Of a stretch of DNA of 48,421 nt, positions 1 through 8,587 are shown one piece after another; position 1 is the stretch's first letter, and every line of letters starts with the position of its first letter. The notes under the pieces were generated by a model. The model was not told where the DNA came from. It made no database searches and saw nothing but the letters and a program-made list of their open reading frames with translations. The DNA is from Chloroflexota bacterium (GTDB lineage Bacteria; Chloroflexota; Dehalococcoidia; Lucifugimonadales; Lucifugimonadaceae), in NCBI GenBank assembly GCA_013204545.1, contig JABMNN010000031.1:1-48421 (forward strand), written 5' to 3'. A program made the translations under genes and the position numbers.

Positions 1-325
1 CGAGGATTGTCGAGGCGGTGTAGATCGTGTCACCGTGGAACGTTGGACTTTCATGTTTTACTGATTCGTAGTCGAGATTGGCAATTCCACGTAACGAAAT
101 ATCAGCGACCGTTTGTCCTATGGCTATCGCCAATACCAAAAGGCCGTTTACGAGGTTTTGACCGTGTTGAGTGTTTTTGGCGTAATTGGCGTCGATATGA
201 ACCGGATGTTGGTTCATCGTCAGCAGCGAGAACCATGAATTGTCGGTTTCTGAGATCGTTCGACCTGGCCAATGTTTAATAACTTCACCGACTTCGAAAT
301 CTTCAAAAAATCGTCCGTAGCTCAT
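1..325 (-). CDS. MaoC-like acyl-CoA hydratase, 3' end cut by window edge
   Basis: About 108 codons are visible on the minus strand; the gene starts at ATG 323-325 and runs off the left edge without a stop. The protein begins MSYGRFFEDFEVGEVIKH, typical of the MaoC/hotdog hydratase family, and contains the hydratase-type stretch MNQHPVHIDANYA followed by GQNLVNG, where family members carry their catalytic Asp/Asn and His. MaoC hydratases add or remove water across an enoyl-CoA double bond. It lies 42 bp downstream of a CitE-like lyase on the same strand. Such pairs act in mesaconyl-CoA/methylmalyl-CoA-type reactions, so a role in C4/C5 acyl-CoA interconversion is a reasonable inference. The exact substrate cannot be read from the sequence. 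Confidence 0.85.
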   Translation of the reverse strand, partial: MSYGRFFEDFEVGEVIKHWPGRTISETDNSWFSLLTMNQHPVHIDANYAKNTQHGQNLVNGLLVLAIAIGQTVADISLRGIANLDYESVKHESPTFHGDTIYTASTIL

Positions 326-367
326 CCGATTTGTTCCCAATTATCCTGTGGTCTAGAGTTTAGGCAA

Positions 368-1321
368 TTACTCAGAGATTCCGGCATCCCTGAGTACGTT
401 CTTGGCTCGAAGTATTACCGGCATATCTATCATTTCGCCGTCTAGTGAGATTGAACCTCGGCCTTTTGCTTCTGCTTCGGCGGCGATTGCGAGCACTTTC
501 AGTGCTCGTTCGATCTCCGACTTTGTTGGCATAAACACTGATTCGATTACGTCGACCTGAGCAGGGTGAATTGCCAGTTTGCCCTTGTAGCCAATCGACT
601 TGGCGAGCAGTGCCTCGGTGCGTAGGCCTTCAGGATCACGAAATTTCGTAAACGGCGTATCCAACGCATGAACCCCTGCAGCGCGTGCTGCAATCGCGAC
701 AGCAGAACGAGGATAGATAAGACCGGGTTCGGAAGCAGTAGTCGAGTTTGTATCGGTGTGATCGACTGTTCGGCTAATTCCCATATCAGCAGAAAAATCT
801 TCGGCGCCAAACGCTGTCCAGCGAATCCGTGGGCTGGATTTACAGATATCGTATGCGTTGATGACTGCTTCCGCCGTTTCCAACCACGGCAGGATGGTTG
901 TGCGACCAACTGTTACTCCGGCGCGTGTTTCAGCTTTCATCAGAATTTTTTCGAGATTCGTAATTTCTTCGACATTCCCGATCTTCCCGATCGAAATTCC
1001 GATGATGTCGTTCGACATTACGGCGTTGATATCGTCTTCAGCCAGACCTGATGTCATAGAGTTGACTCGGGGGGCAAGTAATTTTCCTGCCCGCGCAAGC
1101 ACTGGGATTTGCTCAACAACAATTCTTCTTGCTTCTTCTTTTTCTCCCGAAGGAACCGAATCTTCGAGATCGGGAATGAGCCACTGTGTCTCGAAACCCG
1201 CTGCTTTCTGGAGCAGGTGAGGTTGATTGCCTGGGACAAATAGGAGCGTTCGTGGATTCGAAATGGTTTCGGTCAATCTATGATCCGATTTCTGTGGGAA
1301 GTGACTTTCGATGTAAATCAT
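368..1321 (-). CDS. HpcH/HpaI aldolase / citrate lyase beta (CitE)-like protein
   Basis: A 317-residue protein with the CitE/malyl-CoA lyase signature: RTLLFVPGNQPHLLQKA near residue 25, LIPDLEDSVPSGEKEEAR near 50 (acidic metal-binding region), APRVNSM, and GKLAIHPAQV near the C-terminus. Family members cleave or form C-C bonds in acyl-CoA thioesters such as malyl-, methylmalyl- or citramalyl-CoA, using Mg2+. The length matches the family. The ATG at 1321 is followed by about 20 residues before the conserved core. The gene shares strand and tight spacing with the MaoC hydratase downstream, suggesting an operon. The substrate is not determined. Confidence 0.85.
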   Translation of the reverse strand: MIYIESHFPQKSDHRLTETISNPRTLLFVPGNQPHLLQKAAGFETQWLIPDLEDSVPSGEKEEARRIVVEQIPVLARAGKLLAPRVNSMTSGLAEDDINAVMSNDIIGISIGKIGNVEEITNLEKILMKAETRAGVTVGRTTILPWLETAEAVINAYDICKSSPRIRWTAFGAEDFSADMGISRTVDHTDTNSTTASEPGLIYPRSAVAIAARAAGVHALDTPFTKFRDPEGLRTEALLAKSIGYKGKLAIHPAQVDVIESVFMPTKSEIERALKVLAIAAEAEAKGRGSISLDGEMIDMPVILRAKNVLRDAGISE

Positions 1322-1443
1322 AAGCTTTGAAGTAGCACTAAGGTGGTCGTACTCGAGTCTGGGAGTCTTATACGATTGAATTGTTGTTATCCCTATGACT
1401 CAGGACAATGCTTGGCCAACGCTCGAACTGGTACTGCGAATAA

Positions 1444-2391
1444 ATGACGAACGTATACCTAATAGCAGTTGAAACCGATCCAGTAGCTAATGTGGTCGAC
1501 TCAATTTTCATTGATGTGCCTGATTATCGACGAGTCACGATCAGAGAATTTGATGACATGGTATTCGGTGTTGGCGATGTGTTGCTGCTAGGTAGCGTAT
1601 CGCCCCTTTCGGATTCTGCTGAGACGCCCAATTTGCCTTTGCATGGTCTTACTCAATACTTGGGCTGCCGACCGCCGTCCGCTGTGCTCGATCATGCGTC
1701 AGAGTCCAATGCGATCGTTGCGGGTATTTCGCCATTAATTGCCGCACGTGTCGCTAACCGCGTTATAGGATTCACTGGGCCGCTGACGGTTAAGCCGATG
1801 CCGCAGTGGGGGGTTATTGGGCTGGGTGAAGTGGGTTGTGAGGTTGTAAGAAAGGTGACGGCTATACGAGCTTCGGCTGTTGTAACGGATATTCGAACTC
1901 CGCGGACTGGTATTTTGGATGAACTGGGCGTGCGCCGTCAGACGTTGGATCTTCTTATGTCTCGTGCGGATGTGATATCGATTCACGTGCATGCCGGTCC
2001 AACAGCCGCACCTTTGATTTCCCAGCGTGAGCTCGGATTGATGAAGCCAGAAGCTGTAGTGATCAACACTTCTGATGAATCAGTCGTTGATGAGAGGGCA
2101 GTTCTCGCTGCTCTGGAACGTGGCGATATTGCCGGGTATGCAACGGACTGCCCTGGCGGCGCGATAACTAACGCTGGCGACTCTTTGGAATTATCAGGCA
2201 AGCTGATCATTACGACCAATCCGCTTACGAATCAGATTGGTGCGGCGCAGCAGATTGCGAAGTACGTTCAAGGCAATATAGAGGCGTTTATCAGCGGCTC
2301 GAATGTTCAGGGTAGATTCGAACCACTCCATTTCCCGACCATTGGCGATCCGAGCTTTTGGTCATCACGGATGAGTCCGCGGCAAGACTGA
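1444..2391 (+). CDS. D-2-hydroxyacid dehydrogenase-like protein, catalytic residues replaced
   Basis: A 315-residue protein with the NAD-binding Rossmann half of the D-isomer 2-hydroxyacid dehydrogenase family: GLGEVG at about 126-131, an acidic residue ending the next strand (VVTDIR), then SRADVISIHVHAGP, LMKPEAVVINTS and VVDERAVLAALERGDIAGYATD. The family's catalytic triad is not present. The Arg of the usual N-x-x-R-G motif is replaced by DES (about 211-213). No Glu sits after the AGYATD strand where EP is usual. The PH(I) histidine is replaced by PL (about 260-261). The fold is clear, but normal dehydrogenase chemistry is doubtful. It converges on fdhA with a 2-bp gap. Confidence 0.75.
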   Translation: MTNVYLIAVETDPVANVVDSIFIDVPDYRRVTIREFDDMVFGVGDVLLLGSVSPLSDSAETPNLPLHGLTQYLGCRPPSAVLDHASESNAIVAGISPLIAARVANRVIGFTGPLTVKPMPQWGVIGLGEVGCEVVRKVTAIRASAVVTDIRTPRTGILDELGVRRQTLDLLMSRADVISIHVHAGPTAAPLISQRELGLMKPEAVVINTSDESVVDERAVLAALERGDIAGYATDCPGGAITNAGDSLELSGKLIITTNPLTNQIGAAQQIAKYVQGNIEAFISGSNVQGRFEPLHFPTIGDPSFWSSRMSPRQD

Positions 2392-2393
2392 TC

Positions 2394-5141
2394 CTAGTCG
2401 GTGGTCGCAAGCGATTCTTTGATTTGATCGATCCGTACTGCACACGCCTTGAATTCCGGTGTCTCGGTGATGAAATCGTAGGCGTCTGAAGTCAGTCGAT
2501 TGGTTTGGGTTAACTCTGGAAACGCAAAACTCATGAAGATCGTTCCGTGGGGCGATCTGTCGGTGATCTTGACCGGTACTTCAACAGACCCTCGTCGAGA
2601 GCTGACGGTTACTGTCTGCCCATCGACGAGTTCGAGTTGCTCCGCGTCGTATGGATTGATTTCAGCAAGTTCTGAAGGAACCAGCAGATCGAATCCGGTA
2701 GCTCGGCCGGTTTGTGTGCCAGTGTGATAGGTTGAACGACGCCGGCCAGTTGTGAGAATTAATGGGTATTCGGAGTCAGCAGGCTCGGCAGGCGGTATGT
2801 GGTCCACGGGAGCGAAGTAACCCGGCATTCCGGAATCCATCTCGTCTTTGTGCAGGTATTGAGTTCCTGGGTGGTCTTCAGTTGGGCAGGGCCATTGAAT
2901 TCCGCCCTCAACGTCGAGGCGATCATAAGTAATGCCTCCGAACAACGGGGACAACTGCCTCATCTCATCCCAAACATCGGATGCCGTGTGCAGGTTTTGG
3001 ACGACGCCAAATCGACTCATTACATTGAGTAAAATATCGACATCGGTGCGAGCTTCACCGACGGGTTTTATGGCAGGTCTAACACGCTGTACACGACGTT
3101 CGCTGTTGGCAAAAGTTCCGTCAGATTCGGCGAACGATGCGGCCGGTAACACCACATCGGCAAGCTTTGCCGTGTCAGTCATGAAAATATCCTGAACCAC
3201 GATGAAGTCGGTTGCTTCAAGTGCTGCTTGGGCATGGTTCGTATTAGGGTCGGATATGACAGTGTTTTCGCCCATGATATAGACACCACGCACCTTACCT
3301 CTGAGCATCTGATCCATTGCAGTAATTTTTGTAATTCCACGATGTTTTGGAAGTTCAGACTTCCATGCTTTTTCGAACTTTTCACGCACGCCTGGGCGTT
3401 CGATTTTCTGATAGCCGGGAAGGTCGGTCGGGAGTGCTCCGGAATCGGATGCTCCCTGTACATTGTTTTGACCTCTGAGAGGGTTCACTCCAGCGTTTGG
3501 TTTACCGAAATTTCCGCCTAGCATTCCGAGGTTTGCGATGGACTGCACGTTGTGTGATCCGCAAGAGTGTTCGGTAATGCCGAGTGTGTAGCAGATAGCT
3601 GCTTTCCCTGATGCTGCAGCGTATTCACGCGCAGTAGCAATGATGTCTTCGGCAGGGACTCCGCAAACTTCTGCTGCGTACTCAGGGGTGTAGAGCTGGA
3701 CGTGTTTTGCTAGCTCTTCAAACCCTTCGGTGCGGCTTTCAACATACTCCCTGTCGTATAGATCTTCGTTGATCATTACGTGTGCTAGCGCGTTGAACAG
3801 AGGAATGTCTGTTCCGATATTTATCTGAAGATGTCGTGTCGCCCACTTTGTCAGTTCGATTTTACGAGGATCGATTACTATGAGTTTTGCACCGTTTCGT
3901 ACAGCGCGTTTCATTCTGATTGAAATGACGGGATGGGCTTCAGTGGTGTTCGAACCCGCGACTAGCAGCAAGTCGGTACTTGCTAACTCTTCAATTGAGT
4001 TAGTCATGGCACCTTTGCCGACCATGACCGCCATACCGGCGACCGTTGGAGCGTGTCAGGTTCGAGAGCAATTATCGATATTGTTCGTACCGATACCTAT
4101 TCGAGCGAATTTTTGCATCAGGTAGTTCGCTTCAGTCACGGAGCGTGCCGACGACCAGCAAACTAGCGAATCTGGACCTGATTCATCCCGTATCTCAGTG
4201 AATCTACTGGTAACTAGGTCGAGAGCCTCATTCCAGGAAGCCCGTCGAAAAGTGCCATTCTCTTTAATAAGCGGGTATTTGAGCCGTTCTTCGCTTTTTA
4301 CGAACTCCCATGAAGCGAATTGGCCCTTTACGCAGAGCGAACCACGACTTGGAGCTTCGAAGTCGGGCTCAGTTCCTTTTAGCTTCCCATCTTCAGTGAG
4401 AAGATGGATACCGCACCCGACTCCACAATAAGGGCAGATCGTCTTAGTTCGCTCGATATTTTCAGCTTTGATTGTTCCGACTATTTTCTTGTCGGTGAGA
4501 GCACCGGTCGGACACGTATTTATGCATTGTCCACAGAACGTGCAGGGCGATTCGAGCAGGTTGTTATTGAAGAAAGAAGCGATCGAATTATTTTGACCGC
4601 GACCTTCAACGGTAATCGCACCGGCTTGTTCCCAGTCATTACAGATATTGGTACAGCGAAAACAAGAGATGCAGTAGTCATAATCACGCTGGATGAACGG
4701 GTTATCATCATTCGCCTTCTCACGTGTAATCAGAGATGGGAACGCGTCCCACTTCGCTCCATATTCTTCGGCTGTTGTGTGCAGTTCGCATTTCTTGAAC
4801 GATATGCACTTAGGGCAGTTGGCTGGAGATGAGGTTTCTGACAGCAGCAGTTCGAGGATGGTTTTTCGATAATCTGTGATCGAATCTGAGTGCGTTTCGA
4901 TGCTCATTTGTTCAGAAACGAAAGCTGTACACGCTGCCACTTGTTGGTTCTGACCGTTCACTTCGACATCTACAAGGCACATCCGACAAGTTCCTTGTGG
5001 TCCGCTGCGCTCATCGAAGCAGAGGGTTGGGACGTCGAACCCTGCACTCCTGAGCGCATCGAGAACCCTTGAATCAGTTCCGCAACTGACTGTGATTCCG
5101 TTTACTTCTACATTTAGCCTATTTTTGACTTGGAGTGTCAT
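2394..5141 (-). CDS. fdhA: Formate dehydrogenase alpha subunit, probable selenoprotein (in-frame TGA)
   Basis: One 915-residue reading frame if the TGA at 4056-4058 is read as selenocysteine (residue 362). The order is NuoG-like: a [2Fe-2S] domain (C41, C52, C55, C71), a His-Cys cluster (C109, C112, C118, H121), two [4Fe-4S] ferredoxin motifs (C157/160/163/167 and C200/203/206/210), then the molybdopterin oxidoreductase domain with CPYCGVGC (236-243) and C270, and a C-terminal dinucleotide-binding domain. The residues around the TGA are NCSRT-TGA-HAPTVAGM, matching the Sec/Cys active site of formate dehydrogenases. The frame is unbroken on both sides. It oxidises formate to CO2 and passes electrons through Fe-S clusters to a partner, usually a NuoE/F-like diaphorase, which is not in the window. 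Two separate genes or a nonsense mutation are the alternatives. Confidence 0.85.
4026..4044 (-). promoter_or_regulatory. Candidate bacterial SECIS hairpin just after the fdhA TGA
   Basis: On the coding strand, 11 nt after the TGA, GGTCGCC (4044-4038) pairs with GGCGGTC (4032-4026), including one G-U and one U-G pair, leaving the 5-nt loop GGTAT (4037-4033). Bacterial SECIS elements sit directly downstream of the UGA and carry a GU in the apical loop for SelB; the spacing and the GGU in the loop fit. Folding was done by hand. Confidence 0.55.
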
Positions 5142-5245
5142 CGGGTGACATGTGATTCTGAGATTGCTTTGGAGTCGATTGGATTACAAGTGCCCACAAA
5201 TATACTGCAGGCACAATGCGGTATTTATCTGAGATCGCCGGCCTG

Positions 5246-5848
5246 TTAGTTGTTAAAAGTCTTTGAATCGTAACTTTCGGCTCGGACTTCTTTTATACGG
5301 CGCCACAGAAACCAGACTCCGATTATAAATACTGAGCCGATGATCGGGATGTCGAACGGTTTTGATACTTCCCTGATGGAATCGTAGTGTTCTCCAAGTA
5401 AGTATCCGCCCAATGCAAGCCCGAGAGTCCAAGGGAAAGCACCGATGAATGTGAAGATGGAGAATCGGACAACATTCATGCGAGCGATGCCTGCAGGGAT
5501 AGAAATGAATCCACGAACTCCTGGAATCATTCTGGCGACGAACACAGTCAGTTCACCTCGAGTTTGGAACCATCGATCAGCTCTTTCGAGATCTCTGTGG
5601 GTAATCAGGAAGTACTTACCGTACTTTTCAATTAGAGGGCGGCCGCCCGCACGCGCTATGTAATACTCGATCAGTGAACCAATCAGGCTTCCCACTGCTC
5701 CATAGAAGCCGGCTAAAAACACATATGCCAACCCATGTCCTTGGTCTAGGACAAGTCGCCATCCGGCCAGAGGCATGATCACTTCGCTCGGTAGGGGAAT
5801 AGCGGTGCTTTCTATCGACATGAGCACAATTACGCCGAACCACCCCAT
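5246..5848 (-). CDS. DedA family membrane protein
   Basis: A 200-residue integral membrane protein of the DedA/VTT (SNARE-associated) family. Visible features are IESTAIPLPSEVIMPLAG near the N-terminus, a Gly-rich membrane segment (GAVGSLIGSLIEYYIARAGG), and the conserved VARMIPGVRGFISIPAG region, followed by two further hydrophobic helices and a basic tail. Family members are linked to lipid flipping (for example of undecaprenyl phosphate) and envelope integrity. The frame stays open and hydrophobic for about 30 codons upstream of the ATG but has no ATG, GTG or TTG there, so the true start might be a rare codon such as ATT. It lies 104 bp upstream of fdhA on the same strand. Confidence 0.85.
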   Translation of the reverse strand: MGWFGVIVLMSIESTAIPLPSEVIMPLAGWRLVLDQGHGLAYVFLAGFYGAVGSLIGSLIEYYIARAGGRPLIEKYGKYFLITHRDLERADRWFQTRGELTVFVARMIPGVRGFISIPAGIARMNVVRFSIFTFIGAFPWTLGLALGGYLLGEHYDSIREVSKPFDIPIIGSVFIIGVWFLWRRIKEVRAESYDSKTFNN

Positions 5849-6642
5849 GAAGTCATAAACGTCGGTCGTGAAATTGAGCGCAAAGGTCTCAAGTAGGTGA
5901 ATGAGATCGGTTAGAGGCTCGATTGAATTTTCTCCGTACTACGGCGTGAGCGAGTATAGGGCAGATGTTTTGGATGTACGACATCAAATGTTGATTGGGG
6001 ACCTGTTACTGGTCGGAATAATCCACTGCAAATTCTAGCAGTGGCTGAGTTCGGAAAGATGTATTTTCGGGGTTTCTGAGGTAAGCCGCGACTCAAGCAG
6101 ATTGAACTCAACGTTCGACGGAGAGGTCGTTCGTCTGTTGATTAGCTGGGATAACTCTGATCGGTGAATTTAAAGCGGGCAGTGCGCTGAACGACGCAAT
6201 ACTCAAGTTGGGACGGCAATGTGTAAATAGAGTGAGGCGCACGACCAGATGTACACCGGCCATGCGAGTGAAATGATCATCTCGGCGCATATTTCAGCAC
6301 CGCCTCAACCAAAATTACGCAAATATTTCGATAATGATGCTGACCTAAGACACCAATTTATATGTAGAACAAATCGTACTCGAATTACACACGCAATATA
6401 AGCCTTGTTCCTAATTAGTTTCGAACAAGTATAAAAAAAAGGAGAAACAAATATAGAACATGTTCTTGACTTGTTCAGGTGCTGTTCGGTAAACTTTTTA
6501 GGTTGAGTTGGTGGATGGCTCAGATTCTCGGCGATAGATTCCAGTCGAAAATGTCTGGAATACGTCATCGATTCACACGGTTATTTGATTGGCAGCCAAC
6601 TACATTCATGTCTGCGACACGACCGAAAGACAGGGGAGACGA
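5849..6642. other. Gene-poor 0.8 kb interval
   Basis: No convincing gene is seen here. Short frames on the minus strand (60-90 codons) lack recognisable domains and ribosome-binding sites. The right half (about 6300-6500) is AT-rich and holds clustered GAAC/GTTC half-sites, including a perfect GAACATGTTC palindrome, which probably mark the control region of the small HTH gene that follows. Confidence 0.6.
6410..6476. promoter_or_regulatory. Cluster of GAAC/GTTC half-sites; candidate operator
   Basis: Within 67 bp there is CCTAATTAGTTTCGAACAAGT (6410-6430), the palindrome GAACATGTTC (6456-6465) and TTGTTC (6471-6476). A related stretch, CCTAATTATTGTTTCGAACAAGTTC, lies at 46228-46252. The GAAC-N2-GTTC arrangement is palindromic and recurs in two gene-free intervals, as an operator would. 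The half-sites resemble Gram-positive SOS boxes, but those have a 4-base spacer, so LexA is not claimed. Confidence 0.35.
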
Positions 6643-6873
6643 ATGCAAGGCTCAAAAACAACGAAGATGCTTCTCGCAGAACGCAAGCTGAGAAGACCTC
6701 TTGAGCGAGCATTGCCCGAAATAGTGAACGAAGTCGGTCTGACGGGTGCTGCGAAGCGACTTGGTGTAAGCAAGGCGACCTTGAGCTACTGGCTGTTGAA
6801 GCTCGGTATTGAAATACGGCGAGTTGCACTTGCGCCTGGTGAAGAGATTGAGATCAGACGCATATCAGGCTGA
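6643..6873 (+). CDS. Small helix-turn-helix DNA-binding protein
   Basis: A 76-residue basic protein. The ATG at 6643 was chosen because AGGGGAGA lies just upstream; an earlier in-frame ATG at 6589 has no such site. The middle, LTGAAKRLGVSKATLSYWLLKLGI, is a clear helix-turn-helix of the Fis/MerR-like 'grows-by-similarity' type found in many short regulators. The N-terminus is rich in Lys/Arg and the C-terminus in Glu. It follows an interval with repeated GAAC/GTTC sites, so autoregulation is possible but is only an inference. No specific family is recognised. Confidence 0.65.
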   Translation: MQGSKTTKMLLAERKLRRPLERALPEIVNEVGLTGAAKRLGVSKATLSYWLLKLGIEIRRVALAPGEEIEIRRISG

Positions 6874-7031
6874 TCGAAACGTCACTTAGAATTTCGCGCG
6901 AATTCATTCAATAATTGTCCCTTGTAGTTGATTGACCCTTTTTAGGGCTGTTGCTAACGTGGATTACGCAAGAATTTTCCGACCTATTTATGACTGGAGT
7001 CGGAAGTTCAGTTAACTCAAAGGACGTGATA

Positions 7032-7502
7032 GTGCCCGGTAAACGTGTAAATCTATTAATTGTGTCCGCGATTACGACGTTGTTTGTGATTGCGGCGTGT
7101 TCTGAGGAAGTAATTCCTACTCAAGCACCAATCCAGTTCAATCCGACAGCCGCTGCGCCAATCGAACGATCTGACACTTCGGATAAAGTTTCTGAATCAG
7201 TGGAAGACGCTCCGATCGTCAGTGAAGGGGATGCAGATGCTGGTCAGATCCTTTTTAATGGCTCCGGTTGCACAGGCTGTCATTCCACCGACGGCAGTCA
7301 AATTGTCGGTCCGAGCCTTCTGGGAGTTTACGAGCGGTCAGGTACCCGAACAGCCCTAGACGCTGACGCATACATCGCACAGTCGGTTCGAGAACCTACA
7401 GCGTTTGTTGTGGACGGATTCCCCGCAGTGATGCCCTCGTTCGATCTCTTGAGTGAGTCTGATGTCAAAAATGTGATCGCCTACTTGAAGACTCTAAAGT
7501 AA
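7032..7502 (+). CDS. Monohaem cytochrome c lipoprotein
   Basis: A 156-residue protein from GTG 7032, which has AAAGGA seven bases upstream; in-frame starts at 6951, 6990 and 7026 are alternatives. The N-terminus is a lipoprotein signal (basic, hydrophobic, ending VIAAC), followed by a Pro/Thr/Ala-rich linker. A class I cytochrome c domain follows: GCTGCH haem attachment, IVGPSLLGVY, and a distal Met in AVMPSFDLLS, ending NVIAYLKTL. The domain carries electrons on the outer face of the membrane. A strong terminator follows immediately. Confidence 0.88.
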   Translation: MPGKRVNLLIVSAITTLFVIAACSEEVIPTQAPIQFNPTAAAPIERSDTSDKVSESVEDAPIVSEGDADAGQILFNGSGCTGCHSTDGSQIVGPSLLGVYERSGTRTALDADAYIAQSVREPTAFVVDGFPAVMPSFDLLSESDVKNVIAYLKTLK

Positions 7503-7527
7503 GTAATCGAATACATCCTCAGGTAGT

Positions 7528-7567
7528 AACGAAAAACGCCTCGACATTGATGGAGGCGTTTTTCGTT
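7528..7567 (+). terminator. Rho-independent terminator after cytochrome c gene
   Basis: AACGAAAAACGCCTC (7528-7542) is perfectly complementary to GAGGCGTTTTTCGTT (7553-7567), giving a 15-bp stem with a 10-nt loop. The right arm includes a T run and the left arm an A run, so it can work in both directions, serving also the convergent larB gene. Confidence 0.9.
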
Positions 7568-7606
7568 TAAGGATCATGACGAGTATAACGTTCGGAAGTA
7601 TGGGGG

Positions 7607-8368
7607 TTATTGCGCCCAAGTGGCACCAACGATCGAAGCAGCCTGATACCCAGCTCCAAAGCCATTATCAATGTTCACTACGGATACGCCGGGCGCACAC
7701 GAATTCAGCATCGCTAGTAGCGCAGCGACACCTCCGAGGCTGACGCCGTAACCCACTGAGGTAGGGAGGGCGATCACAGGGGCACGGACGAGTCCACCGA
7801 CGACGCTGGGGAGTGCGCCTTCCATTCCCGCTACAACTATTATTACTCGTGCGCCATTCAACTCATCGATTCGACTAGAGAGTCTGTGAAGGCCTGCAAC
7901 ACCAACGTCAATGATAATTTTTACATCACACCCCATCAATGTCGCTGTCAGAACAGCTTCGCGGGCAATTGGAAGATCAGAAGTACCGGCTACTACCACC
8001 ACTACACCTGGAATTAGATCTTTGGCACTTCGACGATCAGCCCATATAGCACGAGGCTCCTCCTCCCATACAGCCTCTGGAACCAATATTTTGAACTGAT
8101 CGAACGCTTCTTCAGAAGACTTCGTGACCAAGACAACATCAGATCGTTCGTATATTCGGGTTGCGATTACGGCAGTGTCTTTTGGTGTTTTACTTAGTCC
8201 GTATACAACTTCAGGGAATCCGATTCTACCTCCGCGGTCATGGTCAAGTGTAGCGAATCCAAGGTCTGAAGTTGGGGCTGTTAGGCTAAGCTCGGAGGTC
8301 GCTTGGTGTGCCGACATTTTGCCATCTGCGACAAGTTGCAGAATTTCACTGATTTGGGATTTGTTCAT
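7607..8368 (-). CDS. larB: LarB, nickel-pincer cofactor biosynthesis carboxylase/hydrolase
   Basis: A 253-residue protein of the LarB/PurE-like (AIR carboxylase superfamily) group. The N-terminus MNKSQISEILQLVADGKMS is a typical LarB start, followed by LDHDRGGRIGFPEVVYG, VVVVAGTSDLPIAREA, VGVAGLHRL, VIIVVAGMEGALPSVVGGL and LPTSVGYGVSLGG. LarB carboxylates nicotinic acid adenine dinucleotide and hydrolyses it to the precursor of the nickel-pincer nucleotide used by lactate-racemase-type (LarA) enzymes. LarC, LarE and LarA are not in the window. The gene is alone on its strand between a terminator and the divergent dnaN. Confidence 0.88.
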   Translation of the reverse strand: MNKSQISEILQLVADGKMSAHQATSELSLTAPTSDLGFATLDHDRGGRIGFPEVVYGLSKTPKDTAVIATRIYERSDVVLVTKSSEEAFDQFKILVPEAVWEEEPRAIWADRRSAKDLIPGVVVVVAGTSDLPIAREAVLTATLMGCDVKIIIDVGVAGLHRLSSRIDELNGARVIIVVAGMEGALPSVVGGLVRAPVIALPTSVGYGVSLGGVAALLAMLNSCAPGVSVVNIDNGFGAGYQAASIVGATWAQ

Positions 8369-8494
8369 TGGTTGATTGGCGAAGTGTTATTCAGGGTAGA
8401 TCTTTGGTTCGAAAGGTTTGACAATTCACAAGCACGCATCTTATCTCGGAATTCGTGTTTATATAAAACATCACGATAACCACGCTATGCCAAA

Positions 8495-8524
8495 TTGACC
8501 AACCGTTGTGGTCGTACCTATACT
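8495..8524 (+). promoter_or_regulatory. Candidate sigma-70-type promoter of dnaN
   Basis: TTGACC (8495-8500) and TATACT (8519-8524) are separated by 18 bp, 63 bases upstream of the dnaN start codon. Both hexamers match the consensus at five and four or more positions. The dnaN ribosome-binding site AGAGGAT is just before the ATG. Confidence 0.5.
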
Positions 8525-8587
8525 TCGACCCCCTATATAGTGGAATTGTGTTTGTGCGCTAAGAAGTGAGCAATTAAGAGGATCAGC

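Noticed and set aside
7-279. 90-codon plus-strand frame at the left edge
   Set aside because: It is antisense to the clearly recognisable MaoC-like hydratase on the minus strand.
4056-4058. Reading fdhA as two genes or a nonsense pseudogene
   Set aside because: The TGA lies exactly at the Sec/Cys site, the frame continues for 553 codons, and a SECIS-like hairpin follows. A Cys-to-stop mutation is possible but less likely.
5911-6290. Two overlapping minus-strand frames of 60-66 codons
   Set aside because: No ribosome-binding site, no domain and biased chance composition.
6410-6476. Calling the GAAC/GTTC cluster a LexA SOS box
   Set aside because: Known Gram-positive boxes have GAAC-N4-GTTC. 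Here the spacer is two bases and no lexA or SOS gene is adjacent.
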